Source: Christensenellaceae bacterium
Lineage (GTDB): Bacteria > Bacillota > Clostridia > Christensenellales > Borkfalkiaceae
Assembly (NCBI GenBank): GCA_948482865.1
Contig: CAOMHR010000045.1
Coordinates: forward strand, 1 to 10,558
DNA: 10,558 bases
Reading direction: 5' to 3'
Part shown: piece by piece, positions 6,132-10,558 of the stretch
Layout: each line of letters opens with the position of its first letter
How positions within the stretch are numbered: the first letter of the stretch is position 1
The notes under the pieces: model-generated
What the model was told of the DNA's origin: nothing
Database searches by the model: none
Seen by the model: the letters and a program-made list of their open reading frames with translations, nothing else
Made by a program: the position numbers and the translations under genes

Positions 6132-6813
6132 CGAGCTTATAATTTTACACGAAGACAACCATATAATAGTGGTATTAAAGCCGCAGAACATAGCGTGCTG
6201 TCCGGACGAAAGCGGAGACGACAATCTTTTGGACTGCGTAAAAAGATATATAAAAAACACTTATGAGAAGCCGGGCAACGTCTTCGTCGGGCTTGTCCAC
6301 AGGCTGGACAGACCTACGGGCGGCGTAATGGTGTTTGCAAAAACTTCAAAGGCGGCGGCAAGGCTTTCGGCGGCGATGAAGGAAGGCGGTTTTGAAAAAC
6401 GCTATCTCGCCGTGCTGTGCGGGATTCTGTCCAAAAAGAAGGCTAACCTTGAAAATTATCTCAGAAAAAACTCGGTAAACAACACCGTTTACGTCTGCAC
6501 CCGCACGGAAGAAGGCGCAAAACTTGCTTCTCTGGACTATGAGATAAGACAGGAAGCGGAAGGGCTGAGCCTTGCGGAGATAAATCTGCACACGGGCAGA
6601 ACCCACCAGATACGCGTGCAGACCGCGGCGATAAACGCGCCCGTCTACGGCGATATGCGCTACGGCGGCGAAAAGGCGGTTAAGGGCAAACTTGCGCTAT
6701 GGGCGTACTGCCTTAAATTCACCCATCCGACCACAGGCGAAAGGCTGTGTTTTATGGCTGAACCGCCCGTTGAAAGCTCGCCCTGGAACAAGTTCGACGT
6801 AAATATTAAGTAA
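6121..6813 (+). CDS. RluA-family RNA pseudouridine synthase
   Basis: 230 residues. These enzymes isomerise uridine to pseudouridine in rRNA or tRNA. The sequence shows HEDNHIIVVLKPQNI (10-24), the usual opening strand; the catalytic motif GLVHRLDRPTGGVMVFAKT with Asp63 as the catalytic aspartate; KRYLAVLCG, the KxYxA segment; and LHTGRTHQIRVQ, the substrate-binding motif, followed by PVYGDMRYGG. It has no N-terminal S4 RNA-binding domain, so it is a short, catalytic-core-only form; which uridine it modifies cannot be told from this. GGAG at 6111-6114 is 6 nt before the ATG. The start lies 11 nt inside the methyltransferase gene, so the two are co-transcribed and probably translationally coupled as an RNA-modification pair. 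No clear terminator follows, so some read-through into the next unit is possible. Confidence 0.92.
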   Translation: MQDNELIILHEDNHIIVVLKPQNIACCPDESGDDNLLDCVKRYIKNTYEKPGNVFVGLVHRLDRPTGGVMVFAKTSKAAARLSAAMKEGGFEKRYLAVLCGILSKKKANLENYLRKNSVNNTVYVCTRTEEGAKLASLDYEIRQEAEGLSLAEINLHTGRTHQIRVQTAAINAPVYGDMRYGGEKAVKGKLALWAYCLKFTHPTTGERLCFMAEPPVESSPWNKFDVNIK

Positions 6814-6826
6814 AAGCAAAACAAAA

Positions 6827-6840
6827 CCGTTTGACAACGG
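6827..6840. promoter_or_regulatory. Dyad over the -35 box, possible operator
   Basis: CCGTT (6827-6831) and AACGG (6836-6840) form a perfect inverted repeat around TGAC, covering the whole -35 hexamer. The same AACCGTT sequence recurs at 6868-6874, just after the predicted transcript start. A protein bound to these half-sites would block RNA polymerase. No regulator is identified, and a short dyad like this can occur by chance. Confidence 0.3.
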
Positions 6841-6859
6841 CTGTGCGATATAGTAAAAT
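6831..6859 (+). promoter_or_regulatory. SigA-type promoter of the surface-protein gene
   Basis: A perfect TTGACA at 6831-6836, a 17-nt spacer and TAAAAT at 6854-6859 (one mismatch to TATAAT). The predicted transcript start is near 6866, giving a leader of about 90 nt before the ATG at 6958. It lies 17 nt after the stop of the pseudouridine synthase gene. Confidence 0.75.
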
Positions 6860-6866
6860 GACAGGT

Positions 6867-6957
6867 GAACCGTTGCAAATTTTTACAGTTTGCGGCAGTT
6901 TATTATATGGAAATATTATGTGGCGGGCTAATTTTTTGCGCCCGTCGGAGAAAAATT
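6867..6957 (+). promoter_or_regulatory. Structured 5' leader and ribosome binding site of the surface-protein gene
   Basis: The leader of about 90 nt can form a hairpin GCAAA (6875-6879) with TTTGC (6889-6893) and a second GC stem CGGGC (6924-6928) with GCCCG (6940-6944) whose 3' arm ends 2 nt before the GGAG at 6947-6950. GGAG is 7 nt from the ATG at 6958. The second stem includes a T6 loop rather than a trailing T tract, so it does not look like a terminator. It matches no riboswitch class I recognise. Confidence 0.35.
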
Positions 6958-9357
6958 ATGACCGGTAAAACAAGCAAAATTTCAATAATCGCGCTTTTGG
7001 CGGCGTTGATAATCTGCCTTTCGGCGGCGTTCGGTATTTTTATAAGCGCAAAGGCTTCGGGAAGCGTTACCGTCAGCGGCACCAACGTTTTCACGTCTTC
7101 GGGCGAGGCGACCGTCCTTGCGGACAGGCAGAAAAACCCCGATTATAAAGAAGGGGAAGACGAGTACGTTTACTATTCTATGTTTGCGTTCGCGTACGAT
7201 GACGACGCTGTGTCTTACAGGAGAAATCTCGCCTATAACTGGTTTGCCCGCGAAAGCGAAGAAGTTCCCGTCGAAGGGGAAGACGGCAAGACCGAAACGG
7301 TTTACGGCGATGTGTACGAAGGCTTTTTCAATATGGAACTGGGCTTTAAAAACACGGCGTTCGAAAAATTTGTTGTAAGGTTCGAGTCGCAGCAGTACAA
7401 CAAAACCAAGGATTCCAAAACGCGCAACTACGTCGTATTTTATCCCCATGCGGACGCCGGCAAAGTTTACGCAATGATTACTTCGGAAGAAGACGCCGAG
7501 CTTGACGCCGACAAGGCGGGCGTTATGGATATAGACCATATTACTATAAAGTTCACCGGAAAATATAAAAAAGACTTTACTGGCGGTTACGACGTTTACG
7601 TCGGCAACGGCAGCGAAGCGGAAAACTACGTTACAGGCGAATTTGTAAACGTGGGCGGCAATTACGCCAAGGCTTCTACTTCTTCGACTTCGCCCGTGTA
7701 CCCCCTTACTTTCAGCGCTGAATTCGACGGCGACAAGAAGGAAGACAGGGAAGCGGCTAAAATGGTTCTGTACTCGCTCAACGGACAGGAGTTCAGATTA
7801 AACGACACTTCCTACAATTCCACCGACGACTACTATTACGGCGGTACAGTAAAGGACAACCGTCCCCCCGTGCTTTGCCTTGAAGAACAGCTCAACTTCT
7901 TCACTCTCGGCGAAAATATCGACGTCGATTACGCGGTAATAGACGTTCTGCGTACTTCGCCCAGGGCAACCGTAAATTATTACGTTTTAACTTACGACCA
8001 GTACAAATCGACCGATACGGACTACAACGACAGGGAACTGTTCAAGGAAATTACTTCCACGGACAGCTATTATCTCGAACCCGATAAGGACAAGTACTAT
8101 CCCGCGGACGAGATTGCAAACACCGTGTTTGCGGACGAACACCTGAAAGCGGATATGGCGGTAAAAGTTTACTTTACCCTTACCGATATAACTTCCAATT
8201 CCGAAACCGACTACGTATACCTTGACTGGTATCTTGCGGACGACTACAAACTTGAAATAAAGGACACAAACTTTATTGCGGTAGCCGAAGATACGCTTGG
8301 CGCGAAGTACAACGACGGCGACAAGGAACAGTGGAAGAAGATTGTTGAAGAATACCAGGCTAAGGTTGACGAACTTGCGGCAAATCTTTCGGCGGGGTCG
8401 TCAAGCTATCTTTACCTGCCTTCGGCGGAGAGCCTGTTTGCAGAGAGCGGCACGGCTTACACCGATATGAAGTTCAGCGTATATTACTACGGTGCAAGCC
8501 AGCTTTCAAATACCAACCTTTCGTATAACAATTTATCAATAAACGTAACCCGCGACGGTTATTACCAGTTTACTATTTATGCCACCGACAAGGCGGGCAA
8601 TAATATGTACTACCTTAACGACGACGGGGAAGTGGAAGAGTTCGCCGCAAGCGAAATATGGACTATGTTCGAAGACAAGGACGAAGAAGGTCTTGCCGAA
8701 AAACTGCCCTGGTTCCACTTTACCGCAAGCTACAGGGGCGTTCAGTTCGAAGAAAAGCCCGGTATGCAGGCGACCGCGTACGTGGGAACGACTTACAGTT
8801 CCGCGTCTTTCAAAATCAACGGTATTTCGGGCTACAAAACGGAGTACAGGCTCTTCCTTTTCGACAGAGCTGCGTACTATGCGGACAACGGCAAAACTAT
8901 GACATATTCTGAATTTTTGGATCAGATGGACGGTATGTTTGCCAGCGCTTCAACCCGCGGATATTTTACCGAAATTCTTTCGGTTGCAGATATGGAAGAA
9001 ACGGACCCCGATTACGAAAAGTTTGCCGATTACGAATGGAACAACACGTCTTTAAGCTTTGTTCCGCAGGACAGCAACGCGTTTTATATGATCAGGGCGG
9101 AAGTTTCCGACAGCGGCGACCGCGTCAACGAAAAGACCGCCTGCAATCTCGGCATTGTGGCTTCCGTCAAGGCAAAGGCTTTGAAGGGCGAAAGCGACTG
9201 GCTTAAAAACAACGTTGCTTCGGTAGTATTGCTTTGCGTGGCGGGACTTGCGCTTGTGGGCATAGTTCTGTTGCTTGTAATCAAACCCAAGGACAAGGGC
9301 GACCTTGACGAACAGTACGAAGTCGTAAGAAGCAAAAAACGTTTAAGAAACAAATAA
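6958..9357 (+). CDS. Large secreted, membrane-anchored surface protein, Tyr/Asp-rich, function unknown
   Basis: 799 residues from the ATG at 6958, chosen because GGAG sits 7 nt upstream and a classic signal peptide follows: basic MTGKTSK, hydrophobic ISIIALLAALIICLSAAFGI, and a possible cleavage after AKA near residue 37. A GTG at 6865 is in frame but sits at the predicted transcript start and would bury the signal peptide. The long middle part is extracellular by prediction, rich in Tyr, Asp, Ser and Thr, and mostly beta. DGYYQFTIYATDKAGN near 531-546 looks like a bacterial Ig-like domain strand pair, and other parts (KVYFTLTDITSN; AFYMIRAEVSDSG) have a similar feel, so several Ig-like modules are plausible. 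A helical spacer lies near 457-482 (EQWKKIVEEYQAKVDELAANL). One transmembrane helix (about 753-775) is followed by a 24-residue charged tail ending SKKRLRNK. There is no LPxTG motif, so anchoring is by the membrane helix, not sortase. I do not recognise the family. Confidence 0.85.
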   Translation: MTGKTSKISIIALLAALIICLSAAFGIFISAKASGSVTVSGTNVFTSSGEATVLADRQKNPDYKEGEDEYVYYSMFAFAYDDDAVSYRRNLAYNWFARESEEVPVEGEDGKTETVYGDVYEGFFNMELGFKNTAFEKFVVRFESQQYNKTKDSKTRNYVVFYPHADAGKVYAMITSEEDAELDADKAGVMDIDHITIKFTGKYKKDFTGGYDVYVGNGSEAENYVTGEFVNVGGNYAKASTSSTSPVYPLTFSAEFDGDKKEDREAAKMVLYSLNGQEFRLNDTSYNSTDDYYYGGTVKDNRPPVLCLEEQLNFFTLGENIDVDYAVIDVLRTSPRATVNYYVLTYDQYKSTDTDYNDRELFKEITSTDSYYLEPDKDKYYPADEIANTVFADEHLKADMAVKVYFTLTDITSNSETDYVYLDWYLADDYKLEIKDTNFIAVAEDTLGAKYNDGDKEQWKKIVEEYQAKVDELAANLSAGSSSYLYLPSAESLFAESGTAYTDMKFSVYYYGASQLSNTNLSYNNLSINVTRDGYYQFTIYATDKAGNNMYYLNDDGEVEEFAASEIWTMFEDKDEEGLAEKLPWFHFTASYRGVQFEEKPGMQATAYVGTTYSSASFKINGISGYKTEYRLFLFDRAAYYADNGKTMTYSEFLDQMDGMFASASTRGYFTEILSVADMEETDPDYEKFADYEWNNTSLSFVPQDSNAFYMIRAEVSDSGDRVNEKTACNLGIVASVKAKALKGESDWLKNNVASVVLLCVAGLALVGIVLLLVIKPKDKGDLDEQYEVVRSKKRLRNK

Positions 9358-9365
9358 ATTATTTT

Positions 9366-9396
9366 AAGCCGCGCGGCGAAAAGCCGCGCGGCTTTT
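9366..9396 (+). terminator. Rho-independent terminator after the surface-protein gene
   Basis: AAGCCGCGCGGC (9366-9377) pairs perfectly with GCCGCGCGGCTT (9383-9394) around a GAAAA loop, a 12-bp stem, followed by TTTT and then ACTTTT. It starts 8 nt after the stop codon. A textbook terminator that insulates the downstream topoisomerase promoter. Confidence 0.95.
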
Positions 9397-9476
9397 ACTT
9401 TTAACACCGCCGTTTTAATGGCTAAGACCGGTGTGCAGGCGGCAAAAAGACGGGCAATTTTACGGAAAGTATACAT

Positions 9477-9505
9477 TTGACATTTTTTGTTAAATATGGT
9501 AGAAT
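9477..9505 (+). promoter_or_regulatory. Strong promoter with extended -10 for the topoisomerase gene
   Basis: A perfect TTGACA at 9477-9482, a 17-nt spacer beginning with a T6 run, and TAGAAT at 9500-9505 preceded by TGG at 9497-9499, which is the TGn extended -10 motif. The predicted transcript start is near 9512, so the leader is about 70 nt. The stretch between the terminator and this promoter (9397-9476) holds no gene or clear structure. Confidence 0.85.
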
Positions 9506-9511
9506 ATTATT

Positions 9512-9581
9512 TGGAAAAAAATTTGCAAAGGTGTACAAACCTTTCGGTTTGGCAAAAACTAACCGAAAAAAGGGATAATTT
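9512..9581 (+). promoter_or_regulatory. Topoisomerase leader with two mutually exclusive hairpins
   Basis: CAAACC (9536-9541) can pair with GGTTTG (9546-9551) around TTTC. Alternatively TTTCGGTT (9542-9549) can pair with AACCGAAA (9561-9568). Both use GGTT at 9546-9549, so only one can form. The second stem ends immediately before the weak ribosome binding site AAAGGG (about 9569-9574), which is 7-8 nt from the ATG at 9582. This arrangement could tune translation, but it fits no leader family I recognise. Confidence 0.35.
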
Positions 9582-10558
9582 ATGGCGGATAAAAGCTATA
9601 ACGCAAACGATTTAAAAATACTCGAAGGGCTTGAAGCGGTGCGTATGCGCCCGGGTATGTATATCGGTTCAACCGGTATAAAGGGCTTGCATCACGTTCT
9701 TTGGGAAATTGTAGATAACGCCGTCGACGAAGCTGCAAACGGCTACGCCGACGAAATCACTGTAAAATTATGGAAAGACGGCTCTGCGTCGGTAGAAGAC
9801 AACGGACGCGGTATGCCCACGGACGAAAACGCGAAAGCGAAAATGAGCGGCGTCGAAGTCATATTCACAAAACTTCATGCGGGCGGCAAGTTCGATACGG
9901 CAAATTACGCCTTTTCGGGCGGACTGCACGGCGTCGGCGCTTCCGTTACAAATGCGCTTTCCGCCTGGCTGAACGTAGAAGTTTACCGCGATACCGTTTA
10001 TAAAATGAGCTTTAAAAGCGCGTATGACGACGAGCGCGGCAAATGGCTTTGCGGCGTGCCCGTAGGTCCGCTTGTGAATACGGGCGAGTATACTGAAAAG
10101 AAGGGTACTTTCGTAAGATTTATGCCCGATAAAGAAGTGTTTGAAACGGTGGACTGGAGCTACGACATAGTTTCAAAACGTCTTAAAGAACTTGCATTTT
10201 TAAACAAGGGACTTAAAATAAATTTAATCGACGAGCGCGATTTATACAGCATTGCCGAACCCGAAGAGAGCGAAGACGGCGACGAAGCGGGCGAACCCGT
10301 GAAAGAACTTCTTCCGCCCAGACCGCCCGTAAGTTTCAGGTTTGACGGCGGGCTTATCGACTTCGTGCAGTATCTGAACGGCGACAGGGTGCCGCTGTAC
10401 AATATCCCGCTCTACTGCTCCACGGTAAAGGACATTCATTTAAAAGGCGCGCCCGCGGGCAAGATTAAAATCGAGTTCGCGCTCTGCCATACGCGCGACG
10501 ACACGGAAAGCCTGTTTTCATTCGTAAACAACATTTCAACCGTAGAAGGCGGCTATCA
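9582..10558 (+). CDS. gyrB/parE: Type IIA DNA topoisomerase subunit B (GyrB/ParE), 3' partial
   Basis: 325 complete codons are visible; the gene runs off the window. Subunit B binds and hydrolyses ATP to drive strand passage by gyrase or topoisomerase IV. The GHKL ATPase domain is clear: EGLEAVRMRPGMYIGS (15-30), the catalytic Glu42 in WEIVDNAVDEA with Asn46 for magnesium, DNGRGMP (73-79), LHAGGKF (98-104), and the lid GGLHGVGASVTNALS (113-127). ELAFLNKGLKINLIDERD (203-220) opens the transducer domain. Choosing between GyrB and ParE is hard: LWEIVDNAVDEA, GRGMP and the NYAFSGGLHG context lean to ParE, but the distinguishing C-terminal half is absent. An acidic, Pro-rich stretch at about 226-249 (EPEESEDGDEAGEP onwards) lengthens the loop before FDGGLIDFVQYLNG compared with typical members. 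Start: ATG at 9582 with a modest AAAGGG upstream and its own strong promoter. Confidence 0.95.
   Translation, partial: MADKSYNANDLKILEGLEAVRMRPGMYIGSTGIKGLHHVLWEIVDNAVDEAANGYADEITVKLWKDGSASVEDNGRGMPTDENAKAKMSGVEVIFTKLHAGGKFDTANYAFSGGLHGVGASVTNALSAWLNVEVYRDTVYKMSFKSAYDDERGKWLCGVPVGPLVNTGEYTEKKGTFVRFMPDKEVFETVDWSYDIVSKRLKELAFLNKGLKINLIDERDLYSIAEPEESEDGDEAGEPVKELLPPRPPVSFRFDGGLIDFVQYLNGDRVPLYNIPLYCSTVKDIHLKGAPAGKIKIEFALCHTRDDTESLFSFVNNISTVEGGY

Noticed and set aside
6865..6957. In-frame N-terminal extension of the surface protein from GTG at 6865
   Set aside because: It would start at the predicted transcript start without a ribosome binding site and put about 31 residues before a canonical signal peptide. 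The ATG at 6958 has a well-spaced GGAG.
6982..7539. Minus-strand open frame inside the surface-protein gene
   Set aside because: No promoter or ribosome binding site, and it lies opposite a well-defined signal peptide and ectodomain.

Overview
The window joins two kinds of DNA. Positions 1-5112 hold the head half of a tailed-phage structural module, all on the + strand. Positions 5256-10558 hold bacterial chromosomal genes, also all on the + strand. The host is most likely a Clostridia-type Bacillota. Supporting signs are near-consensus AAGGAG ribosome binding sites, TTG starts, SigA-type TTGACA-N17-TATAAT promoters, and a capsid protein of the kind seen in clostridial prophages. Composition looks moderately GC-rich, with many GGC/GCG/GAC/GAA codons. 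I cannot name a family or genus from the sequence alone.

Phage block, in order: a portal protein missing its N-terminus; a possible 29-residue overlapping peptide; a scaffold-like protein; an HK97-fold-type major capsid protein starting at TTG; a head-tail adaptor; a beta-rich, probably propeller-type neck or nozzle protein; and a small coiled-coil/acidic-linker protein. The genes are packed tightly, overlap or nearly touch, and show no frameshifts. They read like one operon whose promoter lies upstream of the window. A strong perfect-palindrome terminator closes the block. Within about 150 bp of the last phage stop codon a host promoter and host gene begin. No tail, lysis, integrase or att-like feature is visible at this end, so this is either the end of a prophage with those modules upstream, or a head-only or domesticated capsid element.

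Host block: a strong promoter sits so close to the first ATG that its transcript should be essentially leaderless. It drives a two-gene RNA-modification operon, an RlmI-like SAM methyltransferase overlapping an RluA-family pseudouridine synthase. A second promoter, with a dyad over its -35 box and a leader of about 90 nt, drives a 799-residue secreted, membrane-anchored, Tyr/Asp-rich surface protein of unknown function, closed by a textbook terminator. A third promoter with an extended -10, followed by a leader able to form two competing hairpins, drives a type IIA topoisomerase B subunit (GyrB/ParE) that runs off the window.

The points most worth a second look are the head-only layout of the phage block, the leaderless-type promoter of the methyltransferase, the unrecognised surface protein, and the two structured leaders. 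No RNA genes, CRISPR arrays or insertion sequences were seen.
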